Source: Anoplopoma fimbria
Taxonomy: Eukaryota > Chordata > Actinopteri > Perciformes > Anoplopomatidae
Direction: 5' to 3'
Length of the DNA stretch: 64,000 nucleotides
Assembly: GCF_027596085.1 (NCBI RefSeq)
Contig: NC_072457.1
Coordinates: 26,700,831-26,764,830, forward strand
Under the pieces are notes generated by a model that saw only the letters and a list, made by a program, of their open reading frames with translations, was not told where the DNA came from and made no database searches. Position numbers and translations under genes: made by a program. Of this stretch, positions 1 through 22,000 are shown piece by piece. The first letter of the stretch is position 1. Each line of letters begins with the position of its first letter.

Positions 1-134
1 GTTCAAGGTCCTGTTTACTTGATTCCAGACGACCTCGACGTCTTGAAATGCAGCAAGTAAATTGTCATGTGCCTAACAAACTCAGCATGATCTCACAAGA
101 CTGTGTCCTCCTCTCTCTGCATACCATTGCATAC

Positions 135-180
135 CACACACACACACACACACACACACGCGCACACGCACACGCACACA
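135..180. repeat. (CA)n microsatellite
   Basis: An uninterrupted CA run passes into CG/CA-mixed dinucleotides toward its right end. It lies upstream of the last avpi1 exon, probably in its intron. Small ORFs over it on both strands are low-complexity artefacts. Confidence 0.95.
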
Positions 181-482
181 AATTGCCAAGCTTTGCTTTC
201 ACATTCCTCACTGAGACGAAATTAGATTTGTTGGAGGAGTAATGAAGTGCCACAGTATGGCAAAATGGTGGTATGAGTACAGGGCGGCGTGGTTATAACA
301 AAATGGTGAACTGCAGCAATTTGTTAGCTAACCTGCCATAATTTACAACACCTGAATCCATGCATTAACAAATCAAATACAGAATTTTATGTGAGACAGT
401 ATCAGTGTAAACAGTTCAGTATAATATGTACTGGAGGCCTGTAATAGTTCAACCAAACCAGAGTTACATCTCTGTCTTCCAG

Positions 483-684
483 GATTGAGGACCCATCATC
501 CAGCAACCCTGTTGAGGACGAGGAGGCTGATGTAGCGCCTAGTTCGGGAGGATTTCTGCCGGTGACTGAGGAAGACATCCCAGAGGACCAAAACCCCTTT
601 CAACCTTCCTCATGGAGGATGGGTGTGACAAGACAGGAGGGTGCCAGAAACTCTGAACGCTACCTTCACCGTATCCTCCACTAA
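483..684 (+). CDS. avpi1: AVPI1-like protein, last coding exon (partial gene)
   Basis: This is the terminal coding exon of a gene that starts left of the window. A pyrimidine-rich acceptor ending in AG at 481-482 opens an exon of 67 codons. It reads IEDPSSSNPVEDEEADV, an acidic low-complexity stretch, and ends SERYLHRILH followed by TAA. The short basic YLH-x-I-x-H terminus resembles the end of vertebrate arginine vasopressin-induced protein 1 (SYLHQIRH in human, from memory). That family consists of small proteins reported to be induced by vasopressin and linked to MAP-kinase signalling; their biochemical role is unclear. Position supports the call: AVPI1 and PI4K2A are neighbours in convergent orientation in human, and the next gene here is pi4k2a on the minus strand. 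An AATAAA at about 1126 could end its transcript. The call rests on the C-terminal motif plus synteny; the N-terminal exons are not in the window. Confidence 0.7.
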
Positions 685-2833
685 CAACGGTGTGAAGGAT
701 TATTTGGAACAACACACAGTAGTGGAAGCTGGAATAAGAAATTGATTCTGAATTAAAATTGCATACAGTACTGTTAACTGTTAGCCCCTTCTGCTAACAT
801 GTAATCTACATGTTAGACCCCAGGATAAAGAAATACCAGTGCACTTTGGTAAACCAAGGGATTAGTCCAACTACTAAATGTGTATGTAGATAAAAACAAC
901 AGCAGAAAAAAGCAGCATTATTTGCAGGAGAATGAAATTTCCGAAGTACATGGGAACAATGCATTTGTCATGGCATACCAATTATTAGCTGGGCAGTTGG
1001 TGTTGTACTTGCCAGAGAACTTATGATATATTATCAAATTAAACATGGCTGGATGACACTACGTGAAGAGCACTTTAAAAGCATATGTATACCAGGGTGT
1101 TTTGTGTTTTGATGACTTAATACTGAAATAAACGTTTAAATAAAGATGCCATTAATCAGATTCTTTCAAAAAACTGCAATAACAGACTTTTTGGTCACTT
1201 GGGAGCAGCGGAAACAAGGGGTTAACACAAAGCTGACATCACTTTTAAGCTGATATGGCGTCAGGAGTCTCGTTTCTGACCACTTGATGAACGTTAGGCT
1301 GATATTCACTCTCCTTTAAGCTCTTTTTGGTCTCCACCAACTCCTGATGGAAATATCTGGCTATTTAGCTGCTAAATGCTCCGCTAACTTCCCCAGCTAG
1401 CTGCTTACTGTCTGCGGTTGGTTCTGAGCAGGTAGCAGTGAACAATGGATTTTTTTGAGATTTTTTGCTCAAATGCTGATGAGAACAAAACAGAAATGAT
1501 GCCGGCCATAAAACCAAAACAATGAGCTGAAAGACACTGAAACGCTGTGTAGAGCTGAAGGGAACTAGAGTCAGACTGATGATTTGTCCGGCCGTTACTG
1601 TATTAAAGTGTTGGTGTGTTGGACTATAACAACTGTAAAATAAGATGCAGTTGAAATTATAGCCCAAGTGTTCATCGATAGATCTGGCTGAATTTTTCCT
1701 GTTTTTTTGATTGACTGTGTCTGACCGACTTTTAACAATCACAAACACACAAATCTTCCGTATTAATGGAATATGTTTTAATTATAATCTATCATTAAAT
1801 ATTACATACAAATTATACAGTGCATTGTCACGATACATTTCATGTCAGTTCTTTACAGCAGGAAGTTACTTTGTTGTTTACTTAGGTCCAACCCACGAGC
1901 CAGAAAATGAACAGAAATGAACATGGCCGAGACAAACAGGAGCTTGTGAACTGGGAATCACCAACCCCTCCTCTGCCTGCTTGCACATGGGACCATTTTG
2001 TCTTCTTCACCAATGATTTAACTCATCAGTGGAAGAAGGAAACAATTAGGTGAGCCAGTCATTGTTATCTCAGCTTAACAAACATTTTGTGTCTTTCACC
2101 AAAAGTGCCTCTTCATTCCAACATCCCCCCAGATCTCCTCGGATCCTAATCTAAACAGTTAGGTGGCGCAATGGGTAACTGTGAAACCAGTTCACATGCC
2201 TTGTGTTCACTGTGTTAAGACATATGCACCACTGACAGCCCAGTTCCTAAATCTTCAAGACTTAACCACAATGAACACTTCTCTTATTTGTTAAAAAATC
2301 AAATAAAAAGCTGATTTTTCCCCAGTGGCACCACTGCTTTCACCAGCACAGGGTTTTAACTGCGTGTGAGGAAATTTGCAGTGGAGGATTAAAAAGCAGA
2401 GAGGTATGAAGACAACAAAAAACATGGAATGCAACACCTCCCATCCAAAAACAAAAGCATGAGGGGCTTTTGACTGGTGTGCATGAGCACCCGGGAGTCC
2501 AAAAGAAAAGTCAGACACCTCAGTGAAATTCTCTCTCTCGCAGGAAGGTAGAGTCCTCATCATTTAGGCGTCGTCTCTTCGTTGACATCCATGCAAGGCA
2601 CAGAAGCAAACAGGAAAGATATGTTGCAAAATTCTTCCTCTTTTGGCCTCATCTCTCCACCCACTCACTCTCTGTAACCAAAATATTCATGAGGAGAGGA
2701 GGGGAGGGAGATAATTATTTCCATTTCCAGGACAAAAACCTGGCCTGTAATAAATCCGCACATCGACACTCCCCGCTCCTTTCCTCTCTCTGGCTTCCTG
2801 CTGTTCCTCCTCTTCCTCTTCGCTGCATCGCTC
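685..2833. other. Convergent 3' UTR / intergenic stretch between avpi1 and pi4k2a
   Basis: No coding exon is visible. The left part should be avpi1 3' UTR (AATAAA near 1126) and the right part pi4k2a 3' UTR. About 1300-1500 contains a dispersed repeat with the phrases TTTAGCTGCTAAATGCTCC and ACCAACTCCTGA. A related copy lies at about 50,865-51,000. Confidence 0.6.
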
Positions 2834-8080
<5,247 letters not shown>

Positions 8081-8213
8081 CCTAAAAGTTAAAAATACTT
8101 TTTTTTTTTACACGCCACATTGAAATTTATTTGATAAAATACGTCAATGAATGTTAATATTAACCGGTGACAAATTTATTTTATTTTAACGCCATCAAGA
8201 TTCAGTGGACATA

Positions 8214-8440
8214 CAGTACCAGTCAAAAGTTTGGACACACCTTCTCATTCAATGGTTTTTCTTTATTTTTATTTTTTTCTACATTGTAGATTAATATTGA
8301 AGACATCCAAACTATGAAGGAACACATATGGAATTATGTGGTAAACAAACAAATGCTCAACAAACCAGAATATGTTTTATATTTTACATTCTTCAAAGTA
8401 GTTGAATGAGAAGGTGTGTCCAAACTTTTGACTGGTTCTG
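8214..8440. mobile_element. Tc1/mariner-type MITE, copy 2 (full length, 227 bp)
   Basis: The ends are CAGTACCAGTCAAAAGTTTG and CAAACTTTTGACTGGTTCTG, flanked on both sides by the TA target duplication. The interior contains ATTGTAGATTAATATTGAAG. No transposase ORF is present. Confidence 0.92.
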
Positions 8441-8719
8441 TATATGCTGGAGATAGTGTACCCGATTTTGGTTTAGTTAGTTAGTTGTTGTTGTTGTTGT
8501 TTTTTTTATTTAACCTAAGGGATTATCATTATACCTTTATTTGTGACTCTGATCTATCCTCAGTGAATTCATTTCTTCTTCATTTTTCTTCATGTATCCC
8601 AGGCCAGTGAGCACCGGAAAGTGTTTAACAAATGAACATTAAATTCAAAACTTTAGTTACTCCCCTGCATTGCAAGGTCAAATATCACCAATTGTGATCC
8701 TTGAAACTTTCTTTATCTT

Positions 8720-8815
8720 TGTAGATTAATATTGAAGACATCCAAACTATGAAGGAACACATATGGAATGATAACAAATGCTCAACAAACCAGAATATGT
8801 TTTATATTTTAGATT
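8720..8815. mobile_element. MITE fragment lacking both terminal repeats
   Basis: Only the interior of the Tc1-type MITE is present (GTAGATTAATATTGAAGACA through ATGTTTTATATTTTA), with a small internal deletion. Neither inverted terminus is present. Confidence 0.8.
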
Positions 8816-8960
8816 CCAGTGAGATATTAATTACTTTATATAGTGACTTTGTTGTCAAAAACATTATTGTTGCTGCTCTAAAAACAATATTTAGTTATAC
8901 CTAAATTATAGATAACATCTAATCCTGTTCTGAATTGATTTGTTTTAAAAATTCTATATA

Positions 8961-9181
8961 CAGTACCAGTCAAAAGTTTGGACACACCTTCTCATTCAAT
9001 AGTTTTTCTTTATTTTTTTCTACATTGTAGATTAATATTGAAGACATCCAAACTATGAAGGAACACATATGGAATCATGTGGTAAACAAACAAATGCTCA
9101 ACAAACCAGAATATGTTTTATATTTTACATTCTTCAAAGTAGTTGAAGGAGAAGGTGTGTCCACACTTTTGCCTGGTTCTG
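8961..9181. mobile_element. Tc1/mariner-type MITE, copy 3
   Basis: The left end is CAGTACCAGTCAAAAGTTTG after TATA. The right end is slightly diverged (CCACACTTTTGCCTGGTTCTG) and is followed by TA. It lies about 320 bp upstream of the pgam1 start codon. Confidence 0.9.
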
Positions 9182-9239
9182 TATGAAGCTCTTACACCAG
9201 CAGCTGGGTGTGTGTGGACGTGCTGCTGTGCTCATCCTC

Positions 9240-9500
9240 CTGACTCCCTCCTCCTCCTCCTCCTCCTCCTCCTCTGATTGGTGGAAACCAGCAGGAAGAG
9301 CGCTCATGTCGTGATATCTGTCAAGCCCGGACACACCAACACCTCCAACACACTGACCCCTCCAGACCTCCACAATACTGATCCTGCTCCTCTGCAGCCG
9401 TCTCTGGAGTTGCGGCAGAAACAGGACGAATCTGCGTGTTGAGAAAACTCACTCAAGCTTTATTTCCCGGAAGCACAGAGCAGAGGACATCGGTGTGAGG
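9240..9500 (+). promoter_or_regulatory. pgam1 5' UTR / promoter region
   Basis: A (CTC)n tract at about 9244-9273 is followed by moderately GC-rich sequence up to the ATG at 9501. No TATA box stands out and the start site is not determined. Confidence 0.4.
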
Positions 9501-12437
<2,937 letters not shown>

Positions 12438-13609
12438 ACCACCCCCCCTCCTCCATCCCAGCTATGAGATAGACTTCAGTTATCAATCATGTGCTGTTCA
12501 GTTATTACAAGGTCATTTATTGTTACTGTCATCACAGACTCGCACACACAGAGACAAACATTGTGCACTTTATTTTGAAAATACCAAGTTTTCACACAAT
12601 GTATTTGATTAGTCTTTACTTTGTGGCATACTGAAACATACATGTCATTGTTACACAATTAGTAGCACCAGTAATATGATTTTAGCACTGACCAAAATGC
12701 AAAGTTTAGGGACCAGCAAATGGGAGCAAACATACACAAACCCTTCAGAGTCATCCCATGTTTTACTTCCTTTACTGATCCATGTAGGTGAGGCTTAGAG
12801 GGAACAGAATAACCTATACAGAAACACTGGCTGTTGTCTAAAGGACAAGATGCTCTGCACTGCTGATTACTGTTTGCTGTGGCATTGTGAAAAAAATAAT
12901 AAATGTTGTAAGCCATTATGTGATGAAATCTTATATCAGTGTCTGACGTTGATTTTCGGGCATAAATGTCCACTCTGTCTTTATAAATCATATGGTTATG
13001 GTCAGAGCAATTGGTTGGGTGTAGTCTCGTGAAAATAGTTAGTATATTTAATGTTAAAGGGAGACTATGATGCAAACAAAATACATGTCATGTATTATTA
13101 GGTTTATTATTAGATTCTAGAAAACCAAAGATATTTTAAGAGTTTGGATGTTCAGCGAAGGCAGTAGTATTCTTATACAAACTTCAGTGCATGTCCAGAT
13201 ACACTGACAGCTACATGTAAAAGATACTGCTATTGAAATTTTAATTAAAACCACTAGCTAATTATATTCAAATCAAGATTAGAATTACCTGCTAAAGCGT
13301 ACTAAATAAATTATTAAATTTACTTAGCATTATCTGTCATGTTTAATATTAATAGGCAAAACCAGCCAAACTTAGTGATTGATATTATTTTAAAAAATGT
13401 ATTATTCCAATAAAAATAATTATTACTATAAGTTGTTGTACATATGCTTCGACGCTACGCGGCAGCACCGCAGGCCATGTGTGCCTCAACTAACATGGCG
13501 GACCGAGCCGTCCTTCTTCTACTTCCGCTCAGCGTGACACTGGCCAATCAGCGTCGACTCCAGTTCTTCGTCACAGCCAATCGGATGACGAGCTGCTCTC
13601 CGCGGAAAC
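12438..13609. other. pgam1 3' UTR and pgam1-exosc1 intergenic region
   Basis: No coding exon is visible. The left part is pgam1 3' UTR with possible polyadenylation signals such as AATAAA near 12,898. The last 130 bp form the exosc1 promoter. Confidence 0.6.
13480..13609 (+). promoter_or_regulatory. exosc1 promoter / 5' UTR
   Basis: Two CCAAT boxes (GGCCAATCAGCG near 13,541 and AGCCAATCGGA near 13,576) and an ETS-like ACTTCCG (about 13,521) lie within 100 bp of the ATG at 13,610. No TATA box is seen. Confidence 0.6.
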
Positions 13610-14166
13610 ATGTCGCCCATGAAGCTGTGTGTTCCAGGTGAGTCCCTTAAACTTGCAATAACTCTCACCTAAGATGAAGTTAAACCAGACTTTGGACCGT
13701 TTTGTCCTCCTGTGCTGATGTTGGCTCTGTTTAAACGTCGCCGTGCTGCTAGAAAGCACAGTTAGGCTGCTGTATGGCAGAGTAAAGCCCTGTTAATGAT
13801 CCACAGCTGCCATGCGTGCTGTGGGCTTTGGCTTCCAGCACAGTTGACATTACACCTCAGTTACATGTAAATGTATGGTGAGCTGTATCAGGTGAATATG
13901 ACACGGTGTGGGGGAGCTGAGGGCTATTATTTCAAAACGTTTTACGGTAGTTGCCCTACTGATGCAGGAGGCAGCTCCTTCCACTGAGGTTTCATCTCTT
14001 GCCCTGCCCATCGCCCCGAGCAGGACGGCAGCATTCCTCCTCTCGCTTCTTAGAAATTCTTGTCTTGTTAATGCCGGGGGGGGAATGGCTCAAGTGATTC
14101 TATGGCAATAACTGTCCTCCTTATATAAAGAGCAGGTATGACTGTAGAGTTAAACAAGGTCGATTT

Positions 14167-14222
<56 letters not shown>

Positions 14223-17005
14223 CAAATCGACCTTGTTTAACTCTACAGGTCGATTTGTATTATTATAATAAATTATTATTATTATAATAATAAAATCGAC
14301 CTTGTTTAACTCTACAGTCATATTATTATGACTATTATATTAATGTAATATTATTATATTTTTTACTATCTGTGCAGAATGCAGACAGGGCTGTTGTGGT
14401 TCTTGGAAGATTTTTTCTTTCATTCCCAACGTCATAGGGTGTTATTATTGCAATAATAGTTAATATAGTTTTTTTCTGTCTGTAAATATTATATTTCAGT
14501 TATTGTGTTTTTCTACTGTTTTTTATTGCTTATTTATAATACTTGTTTTTTATTTTATTTTTTATTTTCATTTTTATTTTTATCTTGTCTTTCTTTACTA
14601 TGTCTCTTGTGTGCACTTTAACTCTATGCTGCTGTAAGCCTGCAAATTTCCCCGCTGCGGGACTAATAAAGGATTATCTTATCTTATCTTATCTTCTCAA
14701 AAGTAAACCTGTCACCAATCTATCGCTTCATGAAGCTCTTGTTAAAAGTCTTGGAATGCAAAGCCACACTCATTTCATATTTGGCACATGCGCCTTCAAA
14801 GAGTGCCTCTGGTCTTTTACTCCAAAGGTTGGTGTTATGTAACACAGAGATGCTCCACCTCCAGTACAAACATTATAGTATGTGCAACTCCTCTCCGACA
14901 CTTCCCCTGTCTTTCCCCTCTTGTTTGTTTCCAGGTGACAAGCTATGCAGTGCAGAAAACTGCATTCCCGGCACAGGAGTATATCTGCGGCACGGCTACA
15001 TATACTCCTCACTAGCAGGATACGTGCTCAAGAAGAACGAGGGAGAGGAGGTGAGGGGTGTGGTTGGTGTGGATAGGAGAGAGGTGGGGAAAGCTGCACA
15101 AGTAAGAAGGCGTGTAGGAGTGCCAGAGGGAAAGTATTGTGTAATATTTATCAATGGGACTGAAGAGAAATATCCACAACATTTAGTGTGACAGGTTCTT
15201 CAGGTTGTTTTTGAACTGTATTCATTTAAAACTAAATTTGTATTATCTGACCTGTGGTTTATGTCTTTCTAGTTACCAGTGATCTCAGTGGTGCGGGAAA
15301 CAGAAACGCAACTACTCCCCGATGTAGGAGCAATAGTCACCTGTAAGGTATGCAGTGGAATCGGATACAAGTTTTCTATAATTAGTTGATCCTGCACAGT
15401 TTTGATATTGATCCGTTCATCAAAGAGGTGGTTTGTCTCGAGCCTTACTGTTCTCTGCCTTCACAGGTGACCAGCATCAACCCCAGGTTCGCCAAGGTCC
15501 ACATCCTTTATGTGGGCTCCACACCGCTGAAGGACCGCTTCAGAGGAACAATCAGGTAAACCCCCCCAAAAACACTGTTCAAGCCAAACAATGTTTAATG
15601 TCATATTTCTCTGTGTCACTCCCCAAACTGAGCCCACTCCCACTTTCCTCTGACAGGAAAGAAGATGTGCGCGCGACAGAGAAAGACAAGGTGTGTTTTG
15701 AATCCACGTATTCGGTCAGATCATCAGATGTTGCCTCATTTAATCTAATATGACATGCTTTTACTTTTGTTGTTACAGGTGGAAACATACAAAAGCTTCA
15801 GACCTGGCGACATCGTCTTGGCAAAAGTTGTATCCTGCCCCTAGAAAAATAAACTATTCAGCTCATGCATGCGCTACCTTTTTTTTCTCCCCTGGAATTC
15901 CTTAACTGGGAATGACACGTGTATGGTGAAAAATCCCCTCCAAAGAAGCCATGTTCTGTTATTATGCTTGAAGCGTGGCAGGTGCACATATTCACTTGTT
16001 ACTTGTCAATCCAATCACAGTTTTTTGGATTATCACTAATAGGGATTTAGAAAAACCTGTGCCACTTCAGTAGTGTGGATGCTTTCTGTTTACTTCTGTG
16101 TCGTTAAAACCTTGACCTGTGGTGTCAGATTTCTCTCGGTGATGTGCAGTCGAACTACCTGTTGACAACAGCAGAGAATGAACTGGGGGTGGTGGTGGCT
16201 CACAGTGAAGCAGGTAAGTCTTAATGCTCAGTAAAACAATGCTTTTCTTTATATTTTATCGAAAATATGTATTATCTTATTATTTTAAACTTCAAAACAG
16301 CAAAGCACACATTTAAATGATTCTGTTTGAACACAAGGTGGTGCAAGAGTAGCTACCCAGGTAACTGGAGACTGTTATTGTCACTTATTCATCTAAAGAG
16401 TTAGAAATATTAATCAAGCATTTGCTTCAGCATTATTTCAGTGTGGCAGAATTTTAGAATCGTGCCAATCTAGTTATTGCTGATCACTTAACCGAGCCTT
16501 TTTATTTAAGCAATGTGAGAGAGAAACAATGGAGAGATATAGCGCTTTCAATCCAATTATTTTGATACTCCTTAGAGCCAAGGGATGAAGCTCAAACATG
16601 ATTATTGTAATGTATTGCTCCAGAAATTCTGCATGATGAGAACCAAACTAAACTCATCTTAACTTCACACTTTGGAGAAGTAAACCTCTGACTAAGAAAA
16701 ATGTTTTACCCACACCGACAGTCTACTCTAGTTTCACTTTAAAACAGCTCGTATTTGCGTTGTGTTAAGGTTTTTGCGGTGACACAATCCAGAACACAAT
16801 GATGAGTGTTTCATCATTTTTGTAGTTTCCAATAACTCTTGAGTTTTTCAAATATGTTTAGTGCTGTCAGTAGTTTGACGTTTCTGTCTGTGGATCAGGT
16901 GCCCAGATGGTTCCCATCAGCTGGTGTGAGATGCAGTGTCCGCGGACGCACAGCAAAGAGTTCCGCAAAGTGGCGCGAGTGCAGCCGGAGTACCTACAGG
17001 CATGA
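13610..17005 (+). CDS. exosc1: Exosome component 1 (Csl4 cap subunit)
   Basis: This is the S1-domain cap protein of the nuclear and cytoplasmic RNA exosome. Eight exons are 13610-13637, 14935-15050, 15273-15347, 15467-15555, 15657-15690, 15779-15829, 16129-16213 and 16899-17005. They total 585 nt and encode 194 residues; human has 195. The N-terminal domain contains RHGYIYSSLAG, the central S1/OB region contains VGAIVTCKVTSINPRFAKVH and VRATEKDKVETYKSFRPGDI, and the C-terminal zinc-ribbon-like end is SWCEMQCPRTHSKEFRKVA then RVQPEYLQA. Intron 6 (15830-16128) has minor-spliceosome (U12) signals. All other introns are GT-AG. Intron 1 holds a LINE tail and a TTA-repeat inverted element. The gene appears intact and lies head to tail with pgam1. 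Confidence 0.97.
14139..14320. repeat. (TTA)n tract bounded by inverted repeats
   Basis: TGACTGTAGAGTTAAACAAG plus GTCGATTTG at the left is matched by its reverse complement at the right, ending CTCTACAGTCA. A third internal inverted copy lies around 14,221-14,258. The interior is (TTA)n at 14,167-14,221 plus a second AT-rich tract. It lies in exosc1 intron 1. Confidence 0.85.
14450..14692 (+). mobile_element. LINE 3'-end copy with TTATC-type tail
   Basis: It has the same terminal sequence as the copy at 10,303-10,486, here ending in three TTATC units. It lies in exosc1 intron 1. Confidence 0.75.
15830..16128 (+). other. U12-type (minor spliceosome) intron of exosc1
   Basis: The 5' splice site GTATCCTGCC matches the U12 consensus over its first seven bases. 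CCTTGACC at 16,110-16,117 matches the U12 branch-point core CCTTRAC, about 12 nt before the 3' AG at 16,127-16,128. The flanking codons join in phase 0 as GTT|ATT (V-I), as in the vertebrate protein. Confidence 0.85.
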
Positions 17006-19082
<2,077 letters not shown>

Positions 19083-19085
19083 AGA

Positions 19086-22000
19086 TCAATCATCAAAGCG
19101 AACTGATCGACTTGCATTTATGTCGATGGAGAACTTCTTATTGGCCGGTGCACTGAACCCAAGTCCTGATCCCCTGTTACTGAAGTCCATTCTGCGCGAT
19201 TGAGCGCGTTCAAACTCTCCCAGAAGCCCTTGCTGCAACTGCTGCTGTGCGTCCTTCCCCAGTGCCGTATTTGCTCCTCCGCTGCTCCCGGCAGCCGGCT
19301 GGGAACCCTTTTTGAAGCCGCCCATCAACCGGAGGAACTTCTGCTGCTGGTCAGAGCTGTCGAACTGGGCGGTGCCCCACTGGCCAAGACCCTGAGGAAC
19401 ACAGACAATGGGGGAAAACATTAGAAACTTGGTGAATTAAAAGGCTATCCATATTAAACACACGGTTGTATCACACATTAAGCTCTGCCCTCAAGGGATT
19501 CCCACTGTGACCAGGTCAAGGTCACAGCGCTTACAAAGAAAGATGAGGGCTGTTAACCATCAAAACCTTAAGTACCCAAAATTAAACCCACTTAGGACTG
19601 ACCCATTACTGGCCATAAACACTAAACCTGCCTTGTTTAATGGTAGGTCTCTGTCCAACAAGACTTTTATCTTAAATGATTTGATTACTAGTTTTAACAG
19701 AACCTTGAATCAGCTTGTCAAACCTCCCAACTCGAGTCCTTCAGCTTCTTCTGCCGCAGATTGGGAGACATTTCTATCATTCTTTCTCAATAAAATTCAC
19801 CAAATTTGAGCAAACATCGCCTTTCCAGCTTCTCTCATGTTTCTTCGTTGTCCATGTCCGCATTTGCTCGACACCTTTCAGCCAGTTGCTATGGAAACTT
19901 TGACCGACACTGTATCCCATATGAAACCCCCATACAGTCATCTGGACGTCATTCCAGCAAAACTGTTCAGAAAAGCGTTGGGAGAAATAGGCCCTACCCT
20001 TCTGCAAATTTTAAACAGCTCCTTTGCTCTGGATGTGTCGCAGATTATTTTAAAATAGCCTGTATTCAGTGAATCAGTACCGAAACAGCTCTTCTAAAGG
20101 TTACAAATGATTTACTAATGGCTGCAGAATCTGGACACTGTTCGGTACTGGTGCTGCTTTATTTCTTGAGATTTTGTAATTGTATTGACCTGCAGCCTGT
20201 GGAAAGCACTTTGTACTACAAATAAAATTATTATTATTATTAATGAGGATGCTATCGAATTGCATTATGGGAAAATGTAAGGTGCAGTCCCCATCATTGA
20301 GCTTCATATGGGTTAGAGACTATAGATATTGTAAATCTCTCTGCCCATTTAAGGGAAACTTCATAGTTTTATGTTCATTACAAGAACGTTACTAACACTG
20401 ACCGTGGGTCTGTTTGGTTTGTGAGGTTGAGAGGCTTTGTCGATCTCCACTTGTAAAGCCTGTCTTCTTTCCTATGACGAACCAAAACACACTTCATTAT
20501 GCTCAACTGCATAAAACAGACAATGCAAGCAATTTAAATTTATTTGGGGATAAAAAGCTAAATCAAAATACGGATATTTGTCTAATTACGGGGATAGTTT
20601 AACATTTTGGGAAATAGGCTTATTTGCTTTTTTGCCCATAGTTACATAACAACATTGATACCACTCTCATGTCTGGTCATTAAATATGAAACTACAGTCA
20701 GAAGGCGTTAAGCTTAAGTGGATCAAACAAGCGAGATACATGTTAATAAGGGAGCTTCAGATATTGTGATAAACCGATTTTTTTGTATCGATGGACTGAG
20801 GCAGGCTAGCCTTTTCTCCCTGTTTCCAGTCTTTGTTCTAAGCTAAGCTCAGTAGCTTCATATTTACCATACAGACATGAGAGTGGTATCAATGTTATCA
20901 TTTAGCTATCAGCAAGAGAGCAAATAAGAGTATTTCCCAAAATGTTAAACATTTATGCAAAGCAATATATATTACACTTAACACAGTGATGGAGGACGAA
21001 TAATTAGAGACCCGTTTACCTGGTTGATGGTGACCTCATCTGTGTTTCCAGTTTTCTCTGACAGGAAGACCACGTCCTTGTGGGGTGACTCCTGAAACAC
21101 AAACAACGTTCACTCCCGATGTTTATACTAATCCTCAACATCAGAGCACAGCGTCGATCGCATCTGACAATACACACTCACATGTTGGTCTTCCACCTCT
21201 TCTTTAATCTTCCTCTTCTTTGCACCAGTTCCAAAGCTCACAGTCTCCACTTTTATTTCCATTTTAGTGGAGTTCTTCTTCTTTTTGCTCTTCTTGCTCG
21301 TCGTGTCCCCGGCTACTGTTTCACTAATCTGCTCCTCAACTTCCTCACACTTGAGTTTTGATGGTTCTTCCTCTCCTCCCTTTGAGTTTCCCTTTTTCTT
21401 TTTCTTTGGCTCTTTCTCCTCTACTTCGCTGACCTCCTCAGAAGCTTTCTACCCTTTCCTTTCTTTCCGTTTGTCTTAAGCTCCGGCTCCTCTTTATCTA
21501 TGATAATAATCTCCCTCTTTGTGGACTTTTTATTCTTCTTGTTTGGCATATCATCTTTCTCTACCTTTTGGCCTGACGCCGCTTTGCTCTTTTTGCTGTT
21601 ACCTTTAATCAGAGGCGTTGCTAATTTATTTTCATCTTCTTTAGCATTGGCTCCCTTTTTATTCTTCTTTTTCACTTTTACCTCTTCAACCCCACAAGTC
21701 TCTCCCTCTGGTGTTCCTAACTTCACTCCATTCTCAGTCACTTTCATTTTAGCTGATTTCTTCTTTTTTGTAATACGTCCTTCAGTGGTTTCCTCATCGG
21801 TGGTTTTCTTTTTCTTCTTCTTCTTCTTTTCTTTAACTTGCTCCTCATTTTTCTCTGTAGTTACAACTAAAATGTGTTTTCTCTTCTTGGCTTTCTTTGG
21901 CAATTCATCCTTCTCAGCTTGTTGTTCTTCCTCCTGGCTTTACATTTTGTGGTTTAATTTGAACAGACTTATTTTTTACATTCTTCACCTTCTTCTGTTT

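Noticed and set aside
21935..21955. A tiny intron (GTAAAGCCAG) explaining the knop1 frameshift
   Set aside because: Ten nucleotides is far below the minimum length of a spliceosomal intron.
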